Numbered from the stretch's first letter, positions 35,109 through 47,729 are shown. The stretch: 64,000 bases of DNA from Arbacia lixula (GCA_963669155.1 OZ022588.1:5636179-5700178), one strand, 5' to 3'. The notes: generated from the letters alone by a model not told the origin. Translations and numbers: made by a program.

Positions 35109-35845
35109 CCCCGTTTAGATCTACCCAAAATCTAGCGTGCCTCCGGAGGCTACCGCAGGTCGTTCTAGACGAGTCGTTAGATCTAAACGGTCTCGGCACA
35201 AAGCACAAAGCACGAATCTGAGGGAAACGCGAGACAAAATACACCCTAGACAGCCTAGCACAATCGCGGCATCATCCGGCGTGATCCACTGTTGGACTGT
35301 AGATCTAAACGGTCTCGGCGTGAACGCGGCGTAAACAACACGGCATAGAAAACGGAAGTCCTTGAGCGCGCGCTACTCTCACAGGCATGCATGCAGGCTG
35401 CGCCGGTACGCGGTACTTTAAAAAAATTAAATGTGTCTTAAAAATATTTTTTTTGCAGATATATATAGAATTTATATGTTGCTTACTATTTTGTATCGAT
35501 ATGTTGATTATTTTATTGTATAAAAATACAATAAAATAATCAACATAGCAATTCAAAACAGACTAGCTAGCTCAGCTAGCTGAGCGAGCTAGTACGGTAG
35601 CTAACACGTGCGTGAAATACGATTGAGAGTTGGTGCACTTCGGATGCTTTCTCTCGCTTTGGTTCCTTGGAAGAAGAACAACGCAATTCGCGAATCAACT
35701 CAGGAGACGATAGACCTCGCGTTTACCGCAGATGATCTAAACGGCCCCCAATGTATACCTCGTGTTTTGATAAGGAATTTCATGCCGTGTTCGTTCCAGA
35801 CGCCTTGTCTGGCGTGACACCAGAGGAAGGTAGATCTAAACGGGG
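35109..35845. mobile_element. TA-flanked 737 bp non-autonomous DNA element
   Basis: Terminal inverted repeats CCCCGTTTAGATCTACC and GGTAGATCTAAACGGGG are perfect, with TA on each side (35107-35108, 35846-35847), the target typical of Tc1/mariner elements. The TAGATCTAAACGG motif recurs inside. The element is CpG-rich at both ends and has an AT-rich centre with a 21 bp perfect hairpin (35500-35547). No transposase was found. Confidence 0.85.
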
Positions 35846-36170
35846 TATAATTAAGCCTTTAAATTTGCCAGACTCCTAAATACACAAGGGTTTACTCCTG
35901 CACTTCCCCCTCCCACTCAAATTACCACACAAATGAATGAGGAAGCTGGTCGTCCTTGCGTTTTCCATCTCTAAGCATACTGATGCACTCTAGCAAAGTC
36001 AACAACTTCTTCATTTCTATGAACCACTGCATCCCTTTTGCAGGCCAAAATAGTGGAGCTGGAAACTTACTTTTGGTACAATTATCAATTTTTAACATCA
36101 AAATAAAAGCTTCTCATTGAAGAGCAATGATCATCATAATTATTTATTTTCAACTATGAACTAGGATGTA

Positions 36171-36403
36171 CACTACAGCTCAAAGGAATTAGCATAGGGA
36201 AAGGGAAAGGGAAGAGAGGGAAGGAGCTGCAGTTTTAAACCGTGGTATATTTTGTCCAGTTCAGCATGAAACACTATGCTTTAGCCTAAAAAGCATCATG
36301 TTTCATGCTGAACTGGACAAAATATATACCGAGGTTTAAAACTGTGGCTCCTTCCCTTTCTTCCCTTTCCCTTTCCAGATGCCAATTCCTTTGAGCTGGA
36401 GTG
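36171..36403. mobile_element. TA-flanked foldback MITE, copy 1
   Basis: 233 bp full-length hairpin: CACTACAGCTCAAAGGAATT at the left pairs with AATTCCTTTGAGCTGGAGTG at the right, and GGTATATTTTGTCCAGTTCA with its inverse. Arms contain GGGAAAGGGAAAGGG. It is flanked by TA. A second copy is at 52739-52960. Confidence 0.9.
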
Positions 36404-37489
36404 TAATTCCACAAGCATCACAAGATATCACTGTTGATTCCGCATCGTTATGGTATTTGAAAAAAAAAGCTGAAGCCTGAGATGGAGACTACAAAGAAAA
36501 GCTTTTTGAAGCATTGTTAGAGTTTTATTCATCTTTTAGTTTCATATTTTACAAACTGGAACTCTATTCTTGTGTTCCATGCAATGTGCTATAAAGAATT
36601 TGTTTTCATCTGCAAAACAGATGCACAACAACCTTTCCGATGAGGTCCAAAGCGCTAACAATAACTTAAAAAAATCATCATTATGTTTATATGTAGTAAG
36701 AAACAGAAAAACAATGCTGCAGCTACAAATTAATTAAAAAATACATGTATGCTTTCAAGGCCCTTTTGAAAACATTAATGAGTGCCACATGTGATTTTTT
36801 TCACAAGGTTCAAACCATTCCCACAGAGCAAGCATTAATCTGGCAACCAAACTGATGAACACTGTCTTATTGAGGAACTTACACCTAAACAACAATTTTT
36901 TTTCTTTCACCTGAAACAGGTATTTCTTCCAAATTGAATAAGTTATTTCATACATTTTCACTCTGACAAATCAAATTTTTCCTTTTAAACTCATTATTCT
37001 TCTCCTGTACTTTTTTTGGGTAAGTGATAACCATTTCCTTCCTTCTTTCTCCAGTGCTACACTAATTTCTACACAAATCATAATTTCATTCCAAATCATA
37101 TACCATAACTTAACATATATGTGTGTGATCTACACTAGACTTGTTTCTTAAAATAACCATTTTCATAAACTAGAATTGTAAGCAGAGACAGAAGGCTGAA
37201 CATACATGCATTCCATGCTGTCCTACCTGACGTGCATGGACACAAGAGAGAACATGGTGACTCCTCAGATGGACAACAAACCCTGCCAGAAATTGTCATG
37301 AAACGACGATATTAAATCCAAACTGGCCTGGCAAACAGCTGTACAAGGAGAAGTATTCCTGACATGCAGCCTTCAAAGAGGGTGGTATCAATTGTGGAGC
37401 GTGTCCGCGATGTAAAGGGAGATATCATCCCACTGTCAAACAGTCAATAAATATTCCCAGATTAGGATCCATAATTGTTAAAAATGGAC

Positions 37490-37725
37490 AAACGCGATTC
37501 CCGCAGAGTGCAGCCCTGAATCACGCGAGAAAAGTCCATATTCGGCAGATCAGGCGGCGCTGCGACTGCATGCAAGGGACGACCGCAAACGTAATGAACC
37601 TGTGAGGCACGCGATTCCTGCTTGGCAGCGATCAAGGAAGGGTCCCGTCGTGTGAAGTGGCAGGGGGCTGGGGGCTATAACACGACCAGTTTGTCGCGTG
37701 TCGACTTAGCGACTCACTGTTCAGA
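37490..37725. promoter_or_regulatory. CpG-dense intronic block (possible promoter or enhancer)
   Basis: About 18-20 CpGs in about 235 bp (CACGCGAGAA, CAGGCGGCGCTGCGAC, TTTGTCGCGTGTCGAC) within CpG-poor DNA. No ORF with a known domain. It may be an alternative promoter of the RasGAP gene or an enhancer; the sequence alone cannot tell. Confidence 0.25.
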
Positions 37726-39540
37726 AGCAGCAGGCAGGTTGGCTAAATGACTGACTGGCTTACCGACTGCTTGACTGACTGACAGGGAGGCTGGCTGGCA
37801 CGCAGGCAGGAGTGAGCAGAACAAACTTGAGGGTTGGTGCGGACGACGACCATAATCAAGTTTTAAAATCGGGCTGACGCCTAGGCTCCTTGCTACAGGC
37901 TTTTTGTGACATTTAATACCCATCTGTACTCATAAAAGCTGCATGTGGGTTTGCTACAGGTTTTCAGTAGCTGACCTGCCCTTCTCTCCTCCAGATATTT
38001 GCCCTAGATTAATAACAGTTTTTTTTTTCTCTCTCTCTCCAACATGGTTCAACTACTCTCCCTGACCTAGATTTTTTAACAGATGGAAATGTGATAGCCG
38101 ATAATTGTTTGATTAGTACTCAAATCTTTTCCAGTATTAATGGGGAAAAAACAAATTCCCTTCTACATCACTGCATTGTCAAGGTTTGTAAACTTGCGTT
38201 CTGTCACAGTACACTTACGAGGCCAAACAATAGTAATTGTGTGGGAAAATCAACATTTTAACAATTCATCTGCAAAAGTGGAACAAGAACAAACTTTATT
38301 TCAAACTACATTGCTTTCCCTTCCTCCCATCAGTTGTTGTAATGTAAATTGTTTTGAAGTTGAGCATATTTTTTTTTACAAGGACATTATCTACTCTTCA
38401 TGTAAATGTACAATACTAGTGATATGGCTTCTTTCTCATTTTCTGTTTTTCTTTATGTACTTCTTCTTACCCGTGTACATACACACATACATATACACAT
38501 ACAAACACCCAGGCACACTGCACACCGATACAAACATACTATTAATCAAACAAGCAGCCACACATAAACACACTAATGATCAGTGAAACCATTTCGGCCG
38601 CCTTATTAATAAACACCTCACTTGATGCGACTTCGTAATCTACCTGGAAAAACAACAACAACATGACTTTCTGCATATTCAATTTGAAAGGATTTTGACG
38701 CAATCTACTGAAGTTATTTTTGACAATTTCTTCACAAGCAAGCAAGGGCCTTAATTGGCCGACAATGATCGAGGTCTCGTTTTTAAACACTCTATCGGTG
38801 CGACTTTGTAATCTGCCTGAATTAACAACAACAACAACAACACAACATCCTGCGTCAGTCAGTCTGTACATGCAGTTTCCGTACTCGGAGGAAGTTCAGG
38901 GATTGATTGCCTTATTTATTTTCATGCTTGGTCTTACACCTCACACGTTATTATCAGCACGCAACAACATCAAATACAGTTTTAGTGATGATGTCTTAGG
39001 AAAACATACAAAGTTCAAAACAAAACGTAAGTTCCACTTCTGCAAAACATACTGTTTAATCTTTTAAGTTCTGATGGGAATGCTCCTAAGTATTATTGCG
39101 TATAATTTCTCACATTTTCTTTTTAAAGCATATACTACAAGATTTTTAGAGCAGGGCTCCTAGCCTACGACTCAAATCATTTTTGGCCCACCCATCTATA
39201 ACATACGTATGTACTTTATTGATAAACAAAGGGTGAAAATCAAACGCAACTGGTTGCTAAAGTCATGTTATTTCTCTAGAGCCTTTACATTACTTATCAT
39301 TTTAAATATCATTTGAAGGCTGCTATTATATGAATTGCAATCTCTTATGCATTTCTATAAAGAGGGGAGAGGGTTGCTCTATATAGAATCTGTATGTAAG
39401 ACTAGTGCAGAGAAATAGCAATGGTATATAAAGAGTTAAATTGTTTGGCGATCAACACTTCCCAATTGCTCTTTTCATTTGAGCTTTGTCCTACAGCTGC
39501 TGCAGCAAAGAAATAAAACACAGAGACAGGTTGGTGTGAT

Positions 39541-40045
39541 TGTTGAGAGGGAGAGGGAGAGAGAAGGAGAGGAGGAGGGAGAGAAAGGGAGAGAAAGGGA
39601 GAGAGAGGGAGAGAGAGGGAGAGAGAGGGAGAGAGAGGGAGAGAGAGGGAGAGGGAGAGGGAGAGGGAGAGGGAGAGAAAAAGAGGAGAGGAGAGAGAGA
39701 AAGGGAGAGAGGGAGAGAGGGAGAGAAAGTGAGAGAAAGTAAGAGAAAGGGAGAGAGACAGGGGGAGAGAAAGAGAGGGAGACAGATCAAGAGGGAGAGA
39801 GATTGAGAAGGGGAGAGAGGGGAGATGGAGAGAGAGAAGGAGAGGGGGAGAGAGAAGCAGAGATACAGAGAGAGGAGAATAGAGGTAGAGAAAAGGAAAG
39901 GGAGTGAGAAAGAGGGAGAGCGACAGAGGGAGAGAGAGAAAGAGAGAGGGAGAGAGGAAGAAAGACAGGTCAGGAGTGAGAGAGCTTGAGAGTGGGAGAG
40001 AAAGGCAGAGAGAGAGAGAGAGAGAAAAAGACAGGGAGAGAGTGT
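39541..40045. repeat. Polypurine (GGGAGA)n tract
   Basis: About 500 bp of GAGAGG and GGGAGAGA units on the plus strand, including regular 8-10 bp GAGAGAGGGA repeats. All long frames across it are low-complexity. Confidence 0.96.
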
Positions 40046-42892
40046 GCTTATAGTCCCCTTTCAAGATGAAGACAGGGAGCTGTGGAAACAAAACTGTTGA
40101 TGGACCAGGTTTGTACCCTTGCTATTCGCACTCTCCTTGTGAGGGATGTGGCAATTAGCTTGATTAGTTGTGCTAATACAGGAACATACTTGAGTAGCAT
40201 TGAATTTCACTTAATTACATAGGGCTCTTTCATCATCAACCCTACACAAATAGAGACTCTGTGGAGTCAGGAAAATTTAAAATAAATGTGGACATTTTAT
40301 CTTCTTGAACTTGATGCAGACACCCCCCCCCCCTTTTCCCTCGAGAACTGTAAAACAAATAGATTCTGTAGAGAAGCTCTGATATTCATAGAAGTGTGAC
40401 AATGGTTAAGTTTTGAAGTTCACTTATTTCTTACTCCTATAACTGTTTTAGTATTTATATGTATTGTATATTTGTTGCCATTTTAAATCTAATAATTGTT
40501 CATTGCTGGTAACATTTTTTTTTGTTTTGTTAAGATGAAAATATTCAAACCCTTCCACATCTTTGCCTCAGTCTTCCCATAATATAAAAAAAACATCTCG
40601 TAACAAAGTGAACAACTATTGTACAATGATAGACATACAGTCCATGCAAAACCACTTTGAATTGCATTGCGCAATCATTGTTGCCTTACAAAGCACATTT
40701 GAAACATCCTACCACACATGTAACATATCTGTCTTCTCAACAGAAAATCCTCCTACTCAGGCCACCTAAAGAAGACTCAAGTGCACTTTTAGTGGAAACC
40801 CACGAAACCCAACCACAAGCCTTGAGGTCTGAACCACCCAACAAGCTCATTGGACATGATGACATCAAAGTCTATTAAAACTCATGATTTCTGTCCCTTT
40901 TTCTCTCGAAATATCATGCCCTAACAGAAGCCACAAGAGGAAGCTCACGGTCGGCACGGTTACGGGTAGAGAGGATGTTAGTTACCACTCGATATGACAA
41001 CGGACCAATCAACAAAACCCAGTGTATGTATGCCACACAGCCACGGATAGAATACCCTTTCTACGGATTATCTATCCGTGAATCTGAACATGAATTGCCA
41101 TCTTTTTTCTGGCAACCCAATCTCTTCTTCCTCTATATAGAGCATGGGCGATTGCTACTTGGTTTTCATGAGTTGGGGTTTCGCAGCTAATCTAGGTATG
41201 CAGGTGATCCGTAATACACAAGCTCTTCTTCCTTTTAATAGATAAAAACATATCGCATTCCACCAGTCTCCATGACTTGACTAGATAATTCTACTTATTA
41301 AGTTGATAGCCGTTCTAACCCACACCAAAGGTCACCTAGCTCATTACACTCTGATCACTTACCTCTAATTACCTTGCATTTCCTTTCAACATCAAACGCA
41401 TGATAAGGTCATTATCACAAATAATGACCACAGCATTAACACTAGTTCCATGCATGATAATGATGAAGTATGCAAACAGTTTCAACCCTGTTTTATGAAA
41501 GAACACCTAAGCCTGTTCAAAATGTTTAAGCGGTAGATTTCTCTCTCAGCAGGGCTGAACATCTTCTTTCAGGATTTGGTGTATAGGGCCTCTGTTTAAT
41601 TTTCTACATTTCAGGGGTTCAGACTTGGGCACCTATGTGTATCGGCCACCTGCTGGTGTCAGGCCCAGGTTTATAAAGAATGCACTATGAGAGGAAAACA
41701 TTTAAGCAGTTGGCCTACAGGGTCTACAACGCTGTTGTACAGATACTACTTTATCAGTGAAACTCAGCTCTGAAGCTTGTTTTTGCATTTCTGCCTGCAC
41801 AATTTTGTAGGTTCTAAGGATGTTTTGTAATAAAACTATGTGAAGTAATGATTTTCAGCCTGAAATTACTTTGATTGTGGTGTCATGATGGAAACAATTT
41901 CATCTGACTCTCTATACCTGATTGTCATGCATGTTCCACACGATGAAATGCAGTATCATTTTACCCCCTCTGTAGCCTTTGCTTCAGGTTATAGATATTT
42001 TCTCTACCTTTTTCTCCTTACTGTCTTACACAAAAAACTAGGTCTTGAGTGATTGGACATAAAAAAAACTTTGATAAGCCCATCATGTTTCTCAAGTCTA
42101 ATGTAGAAAGAATAGGTGAGAATGTAATTTACACCAAAACATGTTTGCATAGGTGTCTCGTAATCTTGGAATATTAACAAAAGAAAATCCCATCAAGCCT
42201 TGAGCCATGGCTAAGTCTAAGACGAGGCCCATCACAATACACTCTGGGCTTTAATCACGGCCAGATGCGAAATCTAGCACACGATAATGAAATCAACTTC
42301 TCCAATGACTGGGAGAGAAGTATCTGTGACGATTCAATTCTAGGCCTTCACCTAGCCACCCCTCGCTTCTCCCCTCCCCCTCCCCTCCCCCACTCCTCAT
42401 TTTTCCCCAGCCTTCCCCCACCCCCACGCCCCATAATAGTCAATGGTGAGGGGACAATCCATGGTTTAGAACTGCAAAAGGCATGGTCAGGCGAAAAGAA
42501 TATCACCAAAATATTTGTTCTTGGTATTTTGAATACAGGAATCACTGGCCACACTGTTGATAATATCCCTAAAAAGCCCAGTAATTTGTCACCATTTATG
42601 CTAATGCTCGCTTCATGGCAGCAGAGACAGCCTGCTGGTAGAGTGTCCTGCACCAAGTCAGGCGATTATCACACGACAACAAAAATAATTGAGATTTATT
42701 TCTCTCAAGAGCGATAAGACTAGCAAATATTTCTCATAATATTGCCGATAGCAATATTTTTCTGATTTATTGTTCTACTTTTTCGCTGGTGTATTTTCAA
42801 TAGTGATTCTCACAGGAGATTTTACTGTCAAAGTGCCGAAGTGATGGGACTTGAAATAGTGGTAAGAAATATTTTGATAGTATTCCCATAGA

Positions 42893-45667
42893 AAAAAAAC
42901 ACACAAGATATTTCATTAACTTGGAAAAAAGAAACCAAAGGCAAAAGACGATTACAAAATTAATAAAGGAAGAAGGAAATATTGTTACGTCAAGCAAAGA
43001 AATTTTGTCCACTGCCAAAAGTTATTTTGATAAAGTTTTTTCATCTAGTCATACGCCTACTCTAGACATCAGTGATTTCTTGTCGAACGAGGTAGAATGC
43101 CCAAAACTGTCTAACGATTTGCAGAAAAAGTGTGAAGGTCTTATTTCTCAACAGGAATGTATCGATGCGCTGAAAACTATGAGAAACAACAAAAGCCCAG
43201 GTACTGATGGATTTCCAGCTGAATTCTACAAATTCTTTTTTAAAGACATTTATATTTTCATGCTTCGAAGCTTTAATTTTTCGTTTGAACATGGTTTAAT
43301 GTCGCTTGAACAAAGAAGGGGTGTCATTCATCTTATACCAAAAAAGGGAAAAGAGACTATATATTTAGATAACTGGAGACCTATTTCACTTCTAAACACG
43401 GACTACAAACTCATTGCTAAATGCATCTCTTTAAGAATGAAAAAAGTTTTGCAGACCATAATAAGTAATGAACAAACTGGATTTTTACCTGGTAGATTTA
43501 TTGGAGAAAATATTCGAACAGCATTGGATACAATAGAATTTACAAATAAAACTAATCAACCTGGCATGTTGTTATTCACAGATTTCGAAAAGGCGTTTGA
43601 TAAAGTAGAATGCTCATTCATATTGAAAGCGTTACGATTTTTTAATTTTGGCGCAGACTTAATTAACTGGATTACTCTTTTATATAATGATGTATCTTCA
43701 TGTGTTATTAACAATGGTTATACATCAGATTTTTTCAAGGTATCGTGCGGTGTAAGACAAGGTTGTCCATTAAGTCCACTGCTTTTCATTATATGTGGTG
43801 AAATATTAAGCCTTAGAATTAGAAAAGACACCTTGATCAGAGGAATAAAGATAAATGACACAGAAATAAAATATAATGCTTATGCTGATGATACTGTACT
43901 GTATCTTGAAGGTCCTGACAATTTGTTTAGAGTTTTAGATTTACTAGAAAGATTCAAATGCCTATCAGGGCTGGCATTAAACAGAAATAAATCAAAATTG
44001 CTTATTCTGGGTTATTATAAAGCTAACCCACCGGACATTGCTTCATCTGGGTTAACTATTAACGAGGGTTTTATTACCTTTTTGGGTGTTCAATTTTCGA
44101 TACATTTAAAAGACACTTTTGAATTAAATTTTCCACCCAAACTACAAAAAATGAAAAATATCCTTCGAACCTGGTTGATGAGAGATCTAACTCCAATCGG
44201 CAAGATTGCTATAGTAAAATCACTAGGATTATCACAATTAATTTACCTACTCTCTGTCCTTCCAAATCCACCAGAATTTTTCTTAAAAGAGGTTGAATCT
44301 TTAATCTTTAAATTCATCTGGAGTGGAAAACCAGATAAAATAAGTTGGAAAACATTAATTGGAGATTATATGGACGGAGGTTTAAAAATGGTACATATGC
44401 CCTCCATTACTTTGGGCTTAAAAATTGCGTGGGTTAAGCGTTTACTCGATGAAAGTAATGTCGGACAATGGAAATGTTTTTATGATCATTATTTAGGTCC
44501 ATTTGGAGGAAATCTTTTTTGGTATAGCAACATAGATAAAGCTGATGCTAGGGTAGTATCCATTAAAAATGCTTTCATTCGGGATGTTGCTCAGTCATGG
44601 GCTTCACTAACGTTAGACACAAATATTAATATAGCTCAATGTAATCAACAAATTATATGGAATAATACTATGGTTCGAGATGGGCAGAAAATGTTGTTTA
44701 TAAAATCTTGGTAAGAAAAGGGTATATTTAAACTATCAGATCTTCTCGATGAAAACGGTAATATATTTACATTCTTTGAGTTCAAAAACAAACACAAATT
44801 TGATTGCAATTTTCTAGAATTCTATACTGTGAAAACAGCTATTCCTCATAACTGGAGGAGAAATATTCCGAAGTGTACAGAGGTAATTCTTACTTCTCAG
44901 GAAACTATGATTAAAAACATAATGAAAGTGAAGAGAGTCTGTTGATATATTCATAGCTTGAGTGTTCAACAAATGTTCAATCCCCCAAAAGCAATCGATA
45001 AATGGAACACTCTTTTCAATGTTCCAAATTTAGATTGGTCCAAAACATGTTTAGTACCTATTAAATCTTGTTTATCAACACGTATTCATTATTTTCAGTT
45101 TAAATTAATTCATCGTATACTTGGAGTTAACAAATATCTCAAAATACTGAATATTTCGAAGTCCGATTCATGCTCATTATGTAATAACTATGAGGAATCT
45201 ATAGAACATTTATTTTGGGATTGCCCAATTACTAGAGGTTTTATTATGGACGTACAACATTTTATTTTAGAAGATAAAGTTACATTAACTAAAAATAACT
45301 TTCTTTTTGGATTTTATGAAAATATAGGAGTTAAATTCAATTTTGTTATTTTATACGCCAAATATTATATTTTTTCTAACAAAGGCAGAGATGGTACATT
45401 ATCATTAAATGCATTTAAATCTATGTTGAATTTTTATCGCTCTGTTGAACATTACATTTATATTAAAAATAATAAATTTGTATCATTTGACAGTAGATGG
45501 AGAAACATAATTTTGCTGTAGAACTATTCTATTGAATATGTTATATTTAAAGTATACATTTGCTGTGGTATTGTTATAAACAGAAATATATTATGTTATG
45601 TTATATTTTGTTATGGTCGAAAGATATTATGAAATAAATATGATTTGATTAAGAAGAAAAAAAAAAA
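42893..45667 (+). mobile_element. 5'-truncated LINE (L1/Tx1-like), antisense to the RasGAP gene
   Basis: 2.78 kb flanked by perfect 14 bp direct repeats AGTATTCCCATAGA (42879-42892 and 45668-45681), with an A-rich 3' tail (AAGAAGAAAAAAAAAAAA). It lacks the endonuclease and any ORF1, so it is a truncated insertion made by target-primed reverse transcription. The body encodes a reverse transcriptase and a C-terminal CCHC motif. It lies in intron 1 opposite to the host gene's direction. Confidence 0.95.
42894..45521 (+). pseudogene. Non-LTR reverse transcriptase ORF, truncated and broken by two stops
   Basis: The frame is open from the insertion edge (KKHTRYFINLEKRNQRQKTI, the usual EN-RT linker) to a TAA at 44712-44714, then continues in the same frame to a TGA at 44943-44945 and on to 45521. 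No frameshift is needed. RT motifs: NNKSPGTDGFPAEFYK, WRPISLLNTDYK, LFTDFEKAFD (43572-43601), GVRQGCPLSPLLF and YADD (43881-43892), so both catalytic motifs are intact. The C-terminal part has CSLCNNYEESIEHLFWDCP, a C-x2-C-x8-H-x4-C knuckle. The style of the RT resembles L1-superfamily/Tx1 elements; clade is inferred by eye. It cannot be mobile as is, because the endonuclease is missing. Confidence 0.93.
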
Positions 45668-46350
45668 AGTATTCCCATAGACTGATGCCCCTCCAGTTAT
45701 ACCCATAATATAATGGAATAGTCTGCAGGTATAAACGCACGTGATTAGGGGTGCACAAACTTCTTTATACACTCCCATCTCTCACAGCAAATTAAGCAAA
45801 CTCTCTCTCTACCAGCACGACTCAATTTACAGCCACGGCTAGTGCATGATGGGATGTGCGGCTTAACTCTTTGCAGAGCACGGATAAGCTTGGGGCTAGT
45901 CACTTATCCCCTGTCATGGATTCATGTTAGAAAGCACGTTCCTCTAGGCTCCAACATGAGTCGCATTACGAAAAAAAAAAACATTATAATATGATCCGAA
46001 TGATGTACTTTTTCTTTCATACTCAAATTGAAGCGTTTATCTGATATTGGATTAGATAGCGATATTCAGACATCAGATCATATGAGGGCATGAGCTTCAC
46101 ATGTGCATTACCAGTTTTTAGAGTTTTTAACAAGCAGTACACGCGAAGCCCATTTGATTTTAGCATACCCTGATGGGCTCCATAATGTTTTTGTTTTCTA
46201 TTGATTACCACCGAGCTCTTGATATATACTGGTACTTAATGCATTCTTTACTGAGCCCGTGTATTTGCGGGCTGGCTTTTCTCTACTCAGATATAAAGCA
46301 GCGTGGCTCTTATGCATGGACAATATACCACAGGCAATGACTAAACTTTC

Positions 46351-46549
46351 ATTTTTGTTCTTCGTCATATCATTCATGAATCCCTACAAGTTCAAGAACA
46401 TTAACATTAACATTACCAAGAATATGTGTATGCCAATGAGAACTAAAATACATGTAAATGCTTTTGAGATGAGGAAAGGTAACTCAGCTGGACTTAAATC
46501 CCTAGTCAATTGATCGCTCTACAGCAGCTTGCAAAATATGTCATATGGA
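46351..46549. repeat. Dispersed repeat, copy 1 (unclassified)
   Basis: Shares with 50331-50539, in the same order, GAATCCCTAC.TGTTCAA.AACATTAACATT, AATATGTGTA.GC, GAGAACTAAA, GAGATGAG, and CAGCAGCTTG. Ends are not defined. No coding. Confidence 0.8.
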
Positions 46550-47610
46550 AGAAAATACTGTACAATACTGTAAAAAAAATTAACTCAAGTGAGATTAGAT
46601 GGTATGACAAAGTCTATAGGAGTAGAAAAAACCTCGCCAGGGTGAAATGACTAAAGGTTGGTAGAAGCAGAAAACTTTACTCACATACTGAAAAAACGTG
46701 TGAAATTGGGTACAAAAGAGCCTTGTTTACAGTACAATACCTAATAGAGTCTTTTCCCTTACATATTATAATGCATTCATGTATGCTAAATGATTAGCAA
46801 AGAAGCGATGGGCTGTGAAATGAAGTCAGGATTGTGGGGATTGAATGGTACCTGTGTGTACATGTAATGGGCGTTGTATAGGCAAACATTTCACAGCACT
46901 TGTGCAGTGTGGCAGAACGCAGAAAAATAATTGCATTTCTTTCTGTTTGCATCACTCCTGCACATGGTATACAGTAAAGAGGATATCCACTGTGCAAAGT
47001 ATGTACTATTCACACAGCTATTACTTACAACTATTACTTACCAATTAATATACTATATTGCAGGTTGAAAATGCATTTGTACATTTACAAGGATAGTTAT
47101 CACCCTGGAATTTAATTGGTTTCAATATATGGAGACAAGTGAAGGTTTGATGAAAATCTGTCAAAGGATAGGTTCTGATCTTTTACGGTTTTGATTTTGT
47201 GACAAGTGGGAGGTGCTTTCCCATATGTTGTGTACAATTTTTGTTGAAAATGTCAATTAAAAAACCAAAACCATCCTTTCACCTGCACATTTAATACATC
47301 ATTAGAAACACATTTTTACACACATACCTCTATGAAAAAAAATTATTTCATTGTCAATACCAGAAAACGAGCAATTTGTGGAATCATACAGCACACAACT
47401 TATGTAAGAGTTTTGCACATGATGCCACAAAATTGAAATTTCAAAAGAACATAACTTTCTCATCCTTTGACAGATATTCGTCAAACCTTTACTTATCTGT
47501 TTCTTTTATATTTTTGCTTTTATTGAAACCAACTTAACCTCAGCTTGAACTATCCCTTTAATGAAACCCAAGGAACTGAGAGGGTGAAACAAGAACTCCT
47601 TGAGACGTAC

Positions 47611-47729
47611 CTTTCGCATTCCTCAATATCTTCTTTGGTAGGTCTGAAGGCTTGTGAGCGGTCCGCCCTCTCGATCTTTCCAACACTCTTGGTGCGCTTC
47701 AGCGCCTTTTTCATACGATTCGGGATACC
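47611..47729 (-). CDS. SYNGAP1/DAB2IP-like: RasGAP coding exon 1 seen (basic KRTKS segment)
   Basis: 119 bp, phase 0 at its start, leaving two bases. The acceptor is a pyrimidine run ending TTCTTCTGCAG and the donor is GTACGT. It encodes GIPNRMKKALKRTKS followed by VGKIERADRSQAF; the KRTKS segment is typical of the region just before the PH domain in SYNGAP1/DAB2IP/RASAL2. The strong acceptor shows at least one exon lies further right. The only in-frame Met is at 47714-47712 (MKKALKR), so a short isoform could start here, although its -3 base is C and the context is weak. The next exon is 17.3 kb away, across the intron that holds the LINE. Confidence 0.85.

Larger units (their letters stand above)
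30347..47610 (-). other. Intron 1 (between exons 1 and 2), 17.3 kb
   Basis: Largest intron. Elements: GGGCCC MITE (33609-33767), TA-flanked elements (35109-35845, 36171-36403), GA tract (39541-40045), LINE (42893-45667) and one copy of a dispersed repeat (46351-46549), plus simple repeats. Stretches 30347-31350, 37000-39500 and 40050-42850 contain no exon or element I can support, apart from a CpG-dense block at 37490-37725. Confidence 0.85.
3609..47729 (-). other. SYNGAP1/DAB2IP-like: SYNGAP1/DAB2IP/RASAL2-family RasGAP gene, partial (12 coding exons seen)
   Basis: Twelve minus-strand exons with matching GT-AG junctions and phases join to 1542 bp, or 514 codons, with no stop. In order the protein shows a basic KRTKS segment (about residues 1-40), PH-like sequence (about 40-125), a C2 domain (about 134-262) and a RasGAP domain (about 268 to beyond 514). 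Proteins of this family are cytoplasmic, membrane-associated GAPs that speed GTP hydrolysis by Ras and Rap; the C2 domain is known to extend activity to Rap in SynGAP. The arginine finger is predicted at about residue 329 (FRANT) and the FLR motif at about 441. The C-terminal coiled-coil and proline-rich part would lie left of base 1, and the true 5' exon was not identified securely. Which vertebrate paralogue it matches cannot be told; invertebrates generally have one family member (raskol in Drosophila). Introns range from about 0.39 to 17.3 kb. Confidence 0.93.

Noticed and set aside
37714..37923. Minus-strand ATG frame MGIKCHKKPVARSLG as alternative first exon
   Set aside because: No good donor in the right phase to join exon 2, and the C-terminal half is repeat-derived (CTGACTGGCT-like).
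42797..43292. Minus-strand frames over the LINE
   Set aside because: Shadows of the reverse transcriptase frame; no domain.
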